From Rotaria macrura (lineage: Eukaryota > Rotifera > Eurotatoria > Philodinida > Philodinidae), in the NCBI GenBank assembly GCA_900239685.1, contig OENT01000194.1, positions 101,761 through 165,760 on the forward strand: a stretch of DNA of 64,000 bases. The letters run 5' to 3'. The translations under genes were made by a program, and so were the position numbers. Below the pieces are notes generated by a model. It saw only the letters and a list, made by a program, of their open reading frames with translations, ran no database searches and was not told the origin of the DNA. This document shows positions 11,712 through 23,652 of the stretch, in pieces; position 1 is the stretch's first letter, and each line of letters opens with the position of its first letter.

Positions 11712-13049
11712 CTATAAATCTTCATCACCATCACCTTTATCAAATATATCATTATTATTTAATCGTTCCAAGTCGGATTCTGTTCTGATTATAAGTCCAT
11801 TCGATGAATGCAAATTGACCTGTTCGTTTGGTGTTGCCGATGGAATAGATTCCATTGTTGGATGATTATTAGTTGTGCTATTTTTTTTTGCTAAAATTTC
11901 ATCTACCATACTTTGTAAGAGTGTGCTTACTAATGGTGCTTGTTTTGTATGTATAGTAATCCATTTTAGAGTATCTTTTTTAATTAAATATTCAATAGAA
12001 ATATTCATGTCTTGTTTCGTCCAATTAACTTTCCAACATCGAATACGTGTAACTTTAAACGATACATCTTGATTTTTTCTTTTGTCATCTGAATTTAAAT
12101 AATAACAACTCATTTCATTATTTCCAATGGCTAATAAACATTCGCAAAGTTTTTGTTTTGTTGTATCATCGATAGGATAAAGCATCGAACATTTCTTAAC
12201 TATGACATGTCCGTACAATTTTGATGTACGTGCTAATAATAAATAATCTTTAAACGAATTATTTTCTTGTAATACGTCTAATTGTCGATAAATATCACTT
12301 GAATATAGATCAATACTTTGTTCGATTTCATATTGAGCTTGAATAAAAAGAAGATTACGTGCCCGACGATCATCTATCAATTCTAAATCGAAATCTGAAT
12401 TCCAATAGGATTTTTTTAAAACGATACAAGATTGTGGGCATGACTTTTTTGTTTGTATTAACGATAAATACGGCGATTCGAAATCATATATAGGTCGAAT
12501 TAAAGTCAAACGATTCTCATTTTGTTCATACAAATACAATGAAAAAAATGATAAAAAATCTTGTGGAAGTTGTATTTTAAGTGCACATGCATCAAGTAAA
12601 CATGATTTATTATCATGAATAGAAATATTTTCAATGATAATCTCGTGATTATTTAATAAGCATATTGTTAATTTTAATTTTTGACTTTCATCAATAAGTT
12701 CATTTGAAAATGTGTCGAGCTGTGCGTTTAAAAAGAATTCATTGAAATATGAAGATTTTATTATAAATTTATTTTGTACTATCGCTTGTAAATAATGTTC
12801 GAGTAGAATTCGTCGTTCATCAGTTTCTTTTGGTGTTAGACTAAAGAATTTTTTCGGTGGAAATTGTTCAACATCAACCATTGCTACTGGTAATAGACGT
12901 TGAAGTTCTTCATTAAATTTATATAATTGCGAATAACGTAAACTGCAATGATGAACATTATTAACATGAATATTGAATAATGTGTAAGACTGTTGATTAC
13001 TACCAGCTTTGCCAGTGACATCTATCGTGTCTGGAATGGAAAAATGCAT
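11712..13049 (-). CDS. SNX17: sorting nexin 17 (PX-FERM retriever cargo adaptor)
   Basis: One uninterrupted frame of 445 residues (human SNX17 has 470) starting MHFSIP exactly as the animal protein does. SNX17 sits on early endosomes, binds NPxY/NxxY tails of receptors such as integrins and LDL-receptor relatives, and sends them back to the surface through the Retriever-CCC complex. Residues 1-110 form the PX domain, with RYSQL and the FPPKKFFSLTP segment of the lipid pocket. Residues 122-385 form the atypical FERM module, including the VLKKSYW and VTRIRCWKVNW strands and the QSMVDEI end. A polar linker follows, and the protein ends GDGDEDL, keeping the acidic Leu-ended tail known to bind Retriever. 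No intron is present. SNX27 lies 2.1 kb upstream on the same strand, too far for an operon by sequence alone. Confidence 0.96.
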   Translation of the reverse strand: MHFSIPDTIDVTGKAGSNQQSYTLFNIHVNNVHHCSLRYSQLYKFNEELQRLLPVAMVDVEQFPPKKFFSLTPKETDERRILLEHYLQAIVQNKFIIKSSYFNEFFLNAQLDTFSNELIDESQKLKLTICLLNNHEIIIENISIHDNKSCLLDACALKIQLPQDFLSFFSLYLYEQNENRLTLIRPIYDFESPYLSLIQTKKSCPQSCIVLKKSYWNSDFDLELIDDRRARNLLFIQAQYEIEQSIDLYSSDIYRQLDVLQENNSFKDYLLLARTSKLYGHVIVKKCSMLYPIDDTTKQKLCECLLAIGNNEMSCYYLNSDDKRKNQDVSFKVTRIRCWKVNWTKQDMNISIEYLIKKDTLKWITIHTKQAPLVSTLLQSMVDEILAKKNSTTNNHPTMESIPSATPNEQVNLHSSNGLIIRTESDLERLNNNDIFDKGDGDEDL

Positions 13050-15198
13050 CTAAAAGAAATAATTAAATTGTCTTATTACTCTTGCTTGTATTCCAAAAAA
13101 TACATCCTATATTATGAGTACAAATGTTTCGGCGAACATTTCAGTTCGAATTCCATATCAAATTTTCAATATATTTCTGGAGATGTATTTAATCATTTCA
13201 CAAATATAGTTGGACACAATTCTAAACTGCGGTAGATTTTTTATTTCGCTCGAGACATTTTTTTTATAAAGGAAAAAACACTGACCTACTGAATTTTTCT
13301 CAGACATATATGTTTGAAAAATGTGAAAATAGATTCTATACCATCTGAACAATGTTTCTGTGTGCATTTTTTTCATTAGAAATCTTGATAAAATAAAGTA
13401 TCATAAATGAAAAGTAAGACGAATATTTTTATCTTCAATACAAACGTCAAAATATTACGTTTAAAAATGATTGCTCAAGTGTACCGAATGAAATTGGTCT
13501 TACAAAGATTTTACTTTCAATGAAACTGATGATACACATTCAAGTAACTTACATCGAAATTGTATGCAATTTTCTTTTACTAGAATCTCATGTCTTCTAT
13601 CATAATTATTGACTTAATGGTTGTAATCTCTTTATCTGAATATTAACTCATGCGAAAGGATAGTATCTAAAATTGAAATACCGCTCAGCTTTTTTTTACA
13701 ATTCAAATTGATTTAATTACATAGAAGAATAGTAATAATAGCATAATACTAAATAGAACACAGAGATATGCTTGTCTATCTATGTACGAATACTTCTGGA
13801 GAATTCTTTTATTTGACAATAATATCAATTAACGAAAAATGTAAAAATTTTGTCAACTTAGGTATAGTTAAAAAAATCTCAATGAATATTTTTCTGAGTC
13901 GCATGAAAAGAAAACTATGAGCATCAAATACATTCCGTGATTTCTATCAACTATTTTAATCTCAATTGGAATAAGTATTAATCATATGATCAACAGTAAA
14001 CCTATGTTCTATTTCAATTCGAAACATCAAGACTGCGATTGTGACAACTCAAAGGATCGATTTATTCTCGAAATCTAATTAGATTTAAAAACCTCACAAG
14101 TCCTTAGAGATAGACGCGACCTATTAATACTCCAACTGACGAGTACGAACAGATTGATTCATCGATTAGGCATTTTCACAAGTCTATTTAACAATAGTAA
14201 TGCATCACGTTGATATAGTCCTATGTCTTGAGAATAACTCTACATGGCACTTCCGAGTCACCCCGGCGATTTCAGTCAGTACCTGAGCTTTTGTTTTCTT
14301 AAACTCAGTTACTCGCTACTAACTTGAAACTACAATGTAACATGTTACAAAACCCTAACAACTTTTATCCTTAACTTAAAAGGTTGCCAAATCTATACCC
14401 CAATAATGCCAAGTATTTTGCAACAAGGGCTGACGAATCACGATGGTATGCGAAAACATACATTCATTAGCAGATGCCTAATCGGTGACCATTCCATTCG
14501 TTCTTGATTATTATGGTACTCTTCTAAAAGCCTGTGGTCCTCTCAATAAAGAATGCGCGATTACACGATCTCCTATCGCCTCATGGTGAAGCATCTTCCA
14601 ACTATGTGTAAGAAATATATGACTGCAGTTAGCCGTCCGTTCAGCTATCTCCACGTTGATGATTATATGCTTGGTCCGATAATGACTTACTTTAATTTTG
14701 ATATATATTGCGGTTACGTTTTATTACAGTAGAATAAAATGGAGAAGACAATATATATATATATATATATATACTAATCGATGTAAACAACTAAATGCAC
14801 ACACACTAAAAATGAAAATATCCATTTTTATATACACATTTGGTTTTTATCTTGATCGTTGAGTAAATATACAAACGAGAAAAAAAGAAAACGAACGATA
14901 ACTCTCTAATGATAAAAAAAAATAAAATAAGAAGAGAAGAAGATGAAGAATAAAGACTGCATAAACTATTAATATTATGTAGACGAAAGAAGAAAAAAAA
15001 AATATATATATATATATATTTAATTTTTTTTTTTTGATCAATTATTACTTGTATTGAAGATGAACCGGAATGAGTGAGTACTTCCATTGAACACAAAAGA
15101 ACAGACGACACAAGAGATAAAATGCATAAGTTTCATCAGAGTTCTATTGCCATGTTTATGATATGATACGAGATTATTGTACGAGAATTATCAAATAA
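13050..15198. other. SNX27-SNX17 spacer with AT microsatellites
   Basis: No gene recognised. It carries a TA repeat at about 14751-14773 and a second AT/poly-T tract at about 15001-15035. The SNX17 promoter and SNX27 terminator should lie here, but no motif is diagnostic. Confidence 0.5.
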
Positions 15199-17612
15199 TT
15201 ATTCATGTTGGTTTTTCGTGCCGTTTATCAATTGTAATTCACGAAGAATACATTCGAAACAATCATACATAAATTGTCCGAAAAATGTTTGTAATTTGAT
15301 AGATTTCACTGCATTCATTGTTGCACGTTTATACTCAAATATAAAATATTGCTCTTCAACGTAATATCGACCAATAGTCATCCAATCAAATTCTGCTATT
15401 TGATTTGTTTCTAGAGTTCCGTCATCGGAACAACCATGGAGACGAAGACGAGCTGAATTCAAAGATGTTACAACACAACCATTATTTTTACGTGAAGTAC
15501 ATGGACATAGAGGAAATGTTATTGTATTATAGATATCAGTCAATGTTTGTGCATATTTTATATATTCAATTTCATCGAATGCTTTCAATGCTGATCGTTG
15601 GTCAGTTGTCGAATTCTCCGAACGACTTAATTGATCGACGGCCTACAATAACAAAAATCCTAAATTAGAACGGACGAATATCGAATTGAAGGTGATTCTT
15701 TGCAAATTTAAATGTAGACAATTCTCTGGTTTACTATTATTTTACTTTAAGTTCAAATTTATCACTAAAAACACACTGTGTACTTGCAGAAGAACGAAAT
15801 CACCGTTTAAAGAACGAAGAAAAAAAAAGTATCGTATGAGTCAATATAAGATAAGTAAGCAAAATTTACTCGACTTCACAATAAAGTCCATGTCTTTATT
15901 TTTCTTTTGAAATCTTATAGAATTCTTGTGAAAAATATTAGTCTGTACAAATATGCTTTGTTTTTGTTTACCTCTCGATAGAGATAATCACGCGCCAATG
16001 GATACGTCAATAATTGATTTTCGATGTTTGGTGAAAAGACAAATTTACGTAAACATAAACATGTTGTGTTAGCCGTACAACAATTTTGAATATAAATTTG
16101 ATGTGGATATTCATCGGAATGAAGTTTTCGTTCTAAATAAATGGTTTCGTTTTTAGATAGAATTTACTTTTACAATGCATACCAAACGTATATTCCAGTA
16201 TTTCAAAAATATAGAAATACGGTTCACATTCTTTTACTAAATCAATTTTTCGTGCTAAAATCTAAAATCATTGAGACCACACGATCAAAACCATGTTTTA
16301 TTTTCACCAATCACTCACCTGATATACATTATCAGCAGTAGCTGAACGTTTAATTTTAAACATTGTAACTGATCGATCAGGTAACATGATTTTAATCTCA
16401 ACATCAATCGAAACAGAATCATTCTCGACAAACACAAAAACAAAATGAAGTTCGAATCATAAAATTAGTCATTCTTACTTGATAAACATCGACCGATAGA
16501 AATTCTTGTACTAAATCACAATCACTTATAACACGTACCGAACAAACTAAATGAAATCTTGTCGTAGGTATTCTTAAAAAATGATATTATCTTTTCACTC
16601 ACCTTTTTCAAGGTATTGTTCAAGGCCACGTCGTCTCGCATCTAACTGCTGATCGGATAGTTTAAATGGCCATTTTTTCGGTAAAGGACTAAATGGAAAA
16701 TCTGGAAATTCACGTTTTAATTGTTGATGTAATGAATCGAATTCACGATAACGTCGAGAACATAAATGACGACCTAGTACAATGAAGCAAAACATACAGA
16801 GTATAATTTCAGGAATACACTTCTACCTGCAATATGAATATTAAACACCTAAAATAAAATTAAAAAAATAAGACATCCAATAAAAACAAAATTGATGCTT
16901 CATTTTTACATAATACCGAAAGTATTAATCTGTTCGAACTCAAATCATATAATATTTCAAACATTGATAGTGTTTATACTTAGCAGCGTACATGAAATTT
17001 TCCATCATGAGATTCTAATAAACTATAATCAGGTATTGAAATTGCTAATGATCGTCGATCGGTGTAATCATTTGAACTTTCACTTGATTCTTCTGTCGAA
17101 TATATGTCACTATGTCTTTCATCACCAGCTGAAGCAATAACTAGAAAGAAGAAGAAAAAAAAAAACAAAAGTAAAACGGAAGATGGGCATAAACATAAAA
17201 TTCAACGGCTCTTTCTGTTTATTTTTTTTTTACCAAGAAGATGAAGATCACGATTACAGTTTTTAATTAAATCGACGACTTGTTTGTGTGATGCACCTTC
17301 AACATCAATACCGTTTCTTAAAGAAATAAATTTAAAAAAAAACGACGATAGATTTAAGAAAATCAATATAATTTTAACATACACTTTAAGAATTTTATCG
17401 CCAATGCATAGGCCAGCTTGTTTGGCTGCGCTGTCATTTGATACAGCCGATACGTGTTGTAATGGTGCATAAAGTGTACCGTGAATTGATTTGACTTGAC
17501 CGCCTTCAACTACTTGACCGCGTACGTTAAAACCAAAACCATCATTTGTCTTTTTAATGATGATATCACGTGGTGTTGTTTTTGACACTTGAACATTTTC
17601 TTGACTAATCAT
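15199..17612 (-). CDS. SNX27: sorting nexin 27 (PDZ-PX-FERM retromer cargo adaptor)
   Basis: Ten exons: 17612-17383, 17316-17234, 17140-16992, 16848-16827, 16773-16603, 16546-16479, 16423-16319, 16261-16183, 16132-15972 and 15642-15199. All junctions are GT-AG and the frame stays open, giving 503 residues (human SNX27 has 541). SNX27 links PDZ-ligand cargo such as GPCRs and transporters to retromer for endosome-to-surface recycling. The PDZ domain (about 13-104) has the GFGFNVRGQ binding loop and the [13 protein letters not shown] hairpin that contacts VPS26 in animals. The PX domain (about 140-245) keeps RRYREF and [20 protein letters not shown]. The FERM module fills the C-terminus, with the FPLCPC, EFDW and CFECILREL strands. 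Exon 4 is a 22-nt microexon coding VFNIHIA. SNX17, a PX-FERM relative, is the next gene downstream. Confidence 0.95.
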
Positions 17613-20600
17613 ATTAATAAAATGAATGATTATTTAGTTTATTCGATGATTTGATGTGTGTTCATAAATTTTGGATGATTCATATTTTTCTTCGTAGATT
17701 TGGTTTTAAGTTGATTTTGCTACAATTTTTTCTACAAGATAGCATTAATTTCTAAAAATTACTAAATAAAGAACATCATCGAATGAAAATTGTCTTATCA
17801 TTTACACAATTCTGTAAACAAGATGCTCTAACTAATATATTTCTGCTAATACTGCTCCCTACAGAGATGGCGCTGAATGATAGCTCTCTCTCTTGTGTTA
17901 TAAATATGTATGGAATAAAAATCTTTCGAAAAAAGTAGACCTATAGAATGTATAGCTTTCATAAACTAAGCATAAGGACAGATCATCGTTTTGGATAGCC
18001 TTACAAAGCTAAATTGAATTTTTAGGAAAAAAAAAGACTCGATTTTCTTTTACATTCTTCATAAATATCATCCATATACTAAGTGGTTGAAAGTTTTCGA
18101 TTTAGTATGAAGTAGATAAATAAAACATAACTGAAAAGATCAAGTAAGATGTATTAATTTTCTCGGACGGTTATGGTCAAGTCATCAATAGATTTTTTTA
18201 AAATAGATTTCCTAGCAAAAACAATTTGTTTGAATGATAGCGGTTTATTCATGTATCATATGCACAGGTGATACATAGAGGAAGGAAAAACACACTTCAT
18301 ATATATATTATTGATGATTATCAAGTTCTTTTAATAAGAAAACGAGTTTCATGAGAAATTAAATATTTATACTTGTATAAAAAAATGTCTGATTTCTATT
18401 TAAATTTCAAGAAGAAAAAGCTTTTATTTTCTTTGCAATTGAATTCAGTTGTACTGATAAAAAGGCATGAGTTCTTCACGTTTTCGACGACATGAGAAAA
18501 AAATCAAAAAGAATTATTTTCAAACTAATCATGATTCTTATTTTATATGTGTCAATCATCATAATCTCTGTGAGACAAGAATCGCTTGAAAAAAAAAAGA
18601 AAACAATCTCGTTTGTTGTTCATCACATACTTATACTGATCGAAATGATGCATTATATTCAAACTTAAAGAGAAGTTCCTTTCTCAATTGAAAAATGTTT
18701 GTGATTTCCATCGAAAAAAATCTCGCTATATTTCTCAGTCTAGTTAGTAAAGAGTCATGGTAATTTTATGAGGAAAACTAAGTCGACGAGTCAAAGATAG
18801 CTTACAGAAATGGATTTGACTATATTGTCATCATTGATTTCGTTCTCAATTGATCAATGAAAAGCTATGATTGGACGAATAGCAAAAGAACGTCGCTCGT
18901 TCCATGAACTCAGAAAAAAGAAATATGTAGGCTAACCAAGTTCTTTTTGATTAAAGTAACTTTATTAATGTCAATGAACAAAGTGTTGAATAAATGCTTC
19001 TGCGATTCATATAAACTCAAACAACAAGTAATGAGAAGTTTCATAAGATTTTTCATTAATTAAATGAAGGACTTCAAAAGAGTTTATGAAAAATAAAACT
19101 GAAATGATATGGTTATCTTGTTAATCAAAGTCGCAGATAAATATTTGAAATATTTATTTTTCGTTTTCCTTTTGAAAAATGTTCAAAATCGTTCACTGTC
19201 CATCGTGTTTGTTATTTTCATCGTAAAACAATGAAACACTCCGGTTTTTTTTCATCTCCTCTTTGTGCTCTATGCACGTGTACATGGACATGTTATCATA
19301 CCTAAGTGAAGAAAGAAAAGCAGTGGTATTGATGAATAAAAATTGAATGATTTGTCTTTCAGGAAATAAAGTTAAGATTCCAATATTTACAAGAAAATTC
19401 AATTTACTATTGTTTGTTCAAAAAATGTTTCGAAAGGATAACAATGATGTATGCAACTTTGCTTCAAAATTTCCCTGTTTGATCATATGAGTAATGTCAT
19501 CAGATTGAATTGATTCAACAATAACAAGCCAACGGCAAACTTAAGAGAATGTTTTTTTTTAATGATGTTGCCATAAAGCATACAATTACATGAAATTTTG
19601 AAAATTTTTTGGAATCCTCCTTGAAATACAATATATTTAAGAGGAATGATGTGAGTGTACATATCCTGGACTCGCATTACTCCCACCCTCCATATAGTTG
19701 ACAGTTCGCGGCCCGACGGAGCGCTTGTGGCTGGAATCGAACTTCTACATAGTGGACACCATTCTGCAGAGTTTGAACAGAGAGTTTTCGTATCGTTGGT
19801 TAGCAATCAATGCTGGTGAATTACTTGATGTGAATTTTTCCATTCTTATTTTCAAATGTTAGAATGCCAATTTATAGCTGAAGGGCTAGTTACAACTGAT
19901 ATACGAATGTTGACCATATTTCTATAGCGACGAGTCTGCCAATATTGTCTGAGTCATTAACAGTGATGAATAAACTTCATATTTTTGTGAGTAACTTTCT
20001 GGACGAGAGAGAAAAAAACAAGCCAATCACTCTAGAAGCTATCTCATTTCCGAACGAGAAAAGTCAAACTGATCTCACTCGTGTTATGTTTTCAAAAGAC
20101 TGACGACTTTTTGATCAACTAGCTATCGGAAAATGGGTCTATGAGTTCTGTCCAACTTATAAAAAGAGAAGAGACACGAAGATAGGCGAAGGGATAATTT
20201 TCATCGCACTATTATTACATTCGATCGGCCACTAAAACATAAAAGAGTGAACAAACAAATTTGATATTACGGGTGAAGGTGAAGCTCATCCTCAGTCTCA
20301 CCTTTATTCGGATCCTAATCGTTGACTCTGATGAAACAAAACGTGATATGAATGAAACTAAAGTAACTTTCCCCCTACTAAATTGAGACTGTCTCTATGA
20401 CCACTAGCTTAATTATTGGTGAGTTTTAGAAGATAGCGCTTGCCGTGTGTATTCAGCACCGTAAACTGCACATTCAAGTCACCAATCTCGACTGACCATT
20501 AGCGAAAAATTTTTAAAACTGAACTCAGGTAAAAAAGTTATTTTAATAATTACTGATTTCGAACTTTCTTTTCAATTATAAAAACACACGAAGAACGAAT

Positions 20601-22053
20601 TAATAACGTGCTGAATCCAGTTATATGATTCATTAACATTCTGTACATATCTAGAAAAACATGCATTTTCTGTTCCAAAAACATTGAGTTTTAGAAGAGA
20701 CACAGGATCTCCATAGTGGGCACTTGGAAAATTCCAATGCTGTTCAATATAGAGAAGTTTTACTGTACTCTAATTTTGTGTTCACGAAACTTCACACTGG
20801 AGTGAATAATGATAAGTTCTTGCATACTCTATCAATTATTAAATATTCTCACTTTCGTGATAGAACTTGGCTCATTAATTCGTACTACAGCCATTCTATA
20901 CTGGTAACTCAACAGACTATAACATGGTACATACAGTTCCGATTATAGTCATTCTTATGTTCTGTACGTTGTGGTCTAGCACAGTCAGAGAAATCCTCTA
21001 ATCTCATTATGTGAACAAAACTGAAAGATTCATGCCGATAGGAATCATACAGAAATAAAAAAGCATGTTTAAATAACAAGAACTATTTAACACAAGTAAC
21101 TGGATACATTCAAGTCTTAAGATAGCCCTATTAATGCTAGATCTAATTGTAATAGTTGGAAGTGGCTTAAATTGTATTCGTTGCTTAACACCAACAATCA
21201 TGCTACCAAATAAACTACGTGAAACACCACATATGTCACATCCCCATCATCAATCAATCGACAACAGTACGCTCTATCATTCAGTGTACAATCATATCAA
21301 GGTCGCAAAATTTATCTACAAGAGATCGGTACGAACTCTCGAAATGGTTTTGAAGTTTGAAATGGCTTATCAATGAAAAATAGAAAGCATCAATCATATA
21401 TATGTATTATTTATCAAACATCGTTATTGTATTATGCATTCGATGTTCGGTCTCATTCATTTTCTTTTTTATTCTTGTTTCTCTGTTTTCTTAAACAATT
21501 AATACATGAGGCGAAGTTAGTATGAACGTAACAAGTAATAAGCGTAGCACTTGTTGCTTCAACAAATGTTATGCATTTCATGACACTCACTATAGTAAGT
21601 GATTCCTAGAAGAATATTTAAACAAACGCGACAGGAAACAGAAAAATATATATTCTCGCTAGTTCGAAAGCATCAAATGTGAATGGCTCTTTCCTTGCTT
21701 TGTTTTTCTCCTGGCATTTTCAAGAAGAGAGTGATCCACGATGAATAGAAAATAGAAAGACGTATTTGAATAGCATAAGCAGAAAACTGTTACAACTAAA
21801 CATCAAAACTGCTTTGAACTAGGAATGTGCCATTTCAATGCCGACCAACTTCAACTTCATGCTCAGCCAAGTCTAGTCAATTCCTATTCCAAGCTAAGGA
21901 TTGGATTTGGTACATCCGTAATTTCAACTAAGAAGGCAATTGACACGACGCTTTGGACTTTTAATTTTTGATGTGGATATTACCGGATGTTGCAAAAGGT
22001 TTTCGACACTTTGTTTTGCATGTATCTCTTCACAAGAACATGATAAAACGTCT
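17613..22053. other. gene-poor region upstream of SNX27
   Basis: No family-level coding similarity on either strand; short frames such as 19483-19806 (-), 20724-20948 (+) and 21134-21376 (+) look accidental. SNX27 promoter sequences must lie at its left end. The patch at 19725-19745 looks superficially like a tRNA T-arm but does not fold. Confidence 0.5.
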
Positions 22054-22734
22054 GTCTTTCTTGCGAAAGATATGCGCTCGGATTCTCTACAAACTCTTAT
22101 TTGTCCTAGTTTAGAACAATATAATTAATCGTTTTTTTATAGGTTGCATAGTATGATTATATGAAATGATCCTAATTCCCATACACGTCTTTTTCTGTTT
22201 TTCCAACGTTTTTTCTGCATAAAAACAGGCATATGAGAGACTCTCCCATTGTAATTGGAGTGTGTGCAGAATGTTCTTTTACAATTATTTGTAAGGGTTT
22301 GATCACATCTATATTTTTCTAGAAACTATGAGTTGCCTTAACTGCTACGACAAAAATCGGCTCCTTGCCATTTTGTTTTTGAAGTCTTCATGCAGTGGAA
22401 TTGCTTTTCAAGCGTTGTTTGAACTGCACACAGACAGAAAAATTAATTTCCTACTAGATACTGCCAGGATGAGATGGGTTTCCTGATAAGTGGCATTTCT
22501 AAGCATGTAAGCAATCGACACAGGACTTCACGAGTTGAATGCAGTGTAAAATGTTTTATGAATTGAATATTGAGTTCCATAAAAAGAAGGAATTACTAAA
22601 TAATGTGTGGAAAATAGGATCATGTCATATAATCATACTATGTAGCCTTTAAAAAGAGTTCAATTATATTGTTCTAAACTAAGACAAATAGAAGTTTGTA
22701 GAGAATTCGAGCGCGCATCTTTTTTAAGAAAGAC
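22054..22734. repeat. fold-back element with about 120-bp inverted arms
   Basis: The segment at 22054-22175 reappears inverted at 22614-22734 with scattered differences; matched blocks include GCGCTCG, TAGTTTAGAACAATATAAT and CATAGTATGATTATATGA. The arms enclose about 440 bp without coding capacity. This is typical of a non-autonomous DNA transposon (MITE or fold-back type). The short frames reading outward from both arms are mirror images and not genes. Target-site duplications were not identified. Confidence 0.65.
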
Positions 22735-23652
22735 CGAGGGTTTAGGTGTGTGCCCAACAGATATCGGCGTTGATGTGTGTCTACGTACCACTGTCGCCGG
22801 CTCTATAAATATTTTAACCACACCCATGCCCTCAGAAAGTATCACCTTGAAGAGAGTTTATTTGATTTTAAAACTAAAAGTTTGTTAATAATCTTATTAC
22901 ATGATGATACCTTTAGATAAAGACTCACAAACACGTACTCATTTGAATATTCTGACGTAAAATTATTTTTTTCTGATTGATTAACTAAGTGTCTCGCATT
23001 TTCCTTCTATCAACGCCTATAAAAGAAAAGGAATGAGTTCTGATCAATGAAACGCTTCTTACAGATTAACAATCTTGCATAAAAACATGAACCTGAATTG
23101 TATCACTGGTAAACAACACAATCAATTGCACTAGTACATAGATCAATGCAAAAAGCAAAACGTAAACCACTTCCGAAATAACATACGAAACGAAAAAAGT
23201 TATTCTTTCTAAATTTGAAAACGAATTCAAATCAGCATAGTATTACACTACGAGAACACACATTATGATTTGTATTATTCATTTTCCAGTAGTGATGTAT
23301 GTCAGTTAAATTTTTGAAATTGTTTGAATAACACATTTTGCATTCACTAGTGAGATCTTCGTACTAAGAAACACAATATGACTCATTGTTGATCGAAAAG
23401 TGAAATACTTTTTTAACGTTCAAAAATAAAATGAAAAAAACTTGTATTATTATCGATTGATGCTACAAATAAAATCTGATTCATTTTTATTGTTTAAATT
23501 TCTTCAACAAGACAATTTTATATTAAAAATAGAGTTTTTTTTCTCACAGAAACATATATCTCAATTATAAGAGCAAAGAAATCATAGAATAAATAAAAGT
23601 TTTAAAAAAATATTCAACTTAAAACAAGAGCATAATATTTGTTGTTGACATA
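22735..23652. other. intergenic region downstream of the DnaJ/ankyrin gene
   Basis: AT-rich, no coding similarity. It includes the presumed 3' UTR of the minus-strand gene ending at 23653. Confidence 0.45.

Noticed and set aside
14806-15111. Overlapping Phe/Ile-rich minus-strand frames
   Set aside because: They are translations of AT microsatellite and poly-A/T tracts.
19725-19745. GGAATCGAAC patch resembling a tRNA T-arm on the minus strand
   Set aside because: Flanking bases do not pair into a T stem, and no acceptor, D or anticodon arm can be built around it.
21940-22845. Two short facing frames with the same C-terminal sequence (SLEQYN)
   Set aside because: They are the same sequence read from the two arms of an inverted repeat, not paralogous genes.
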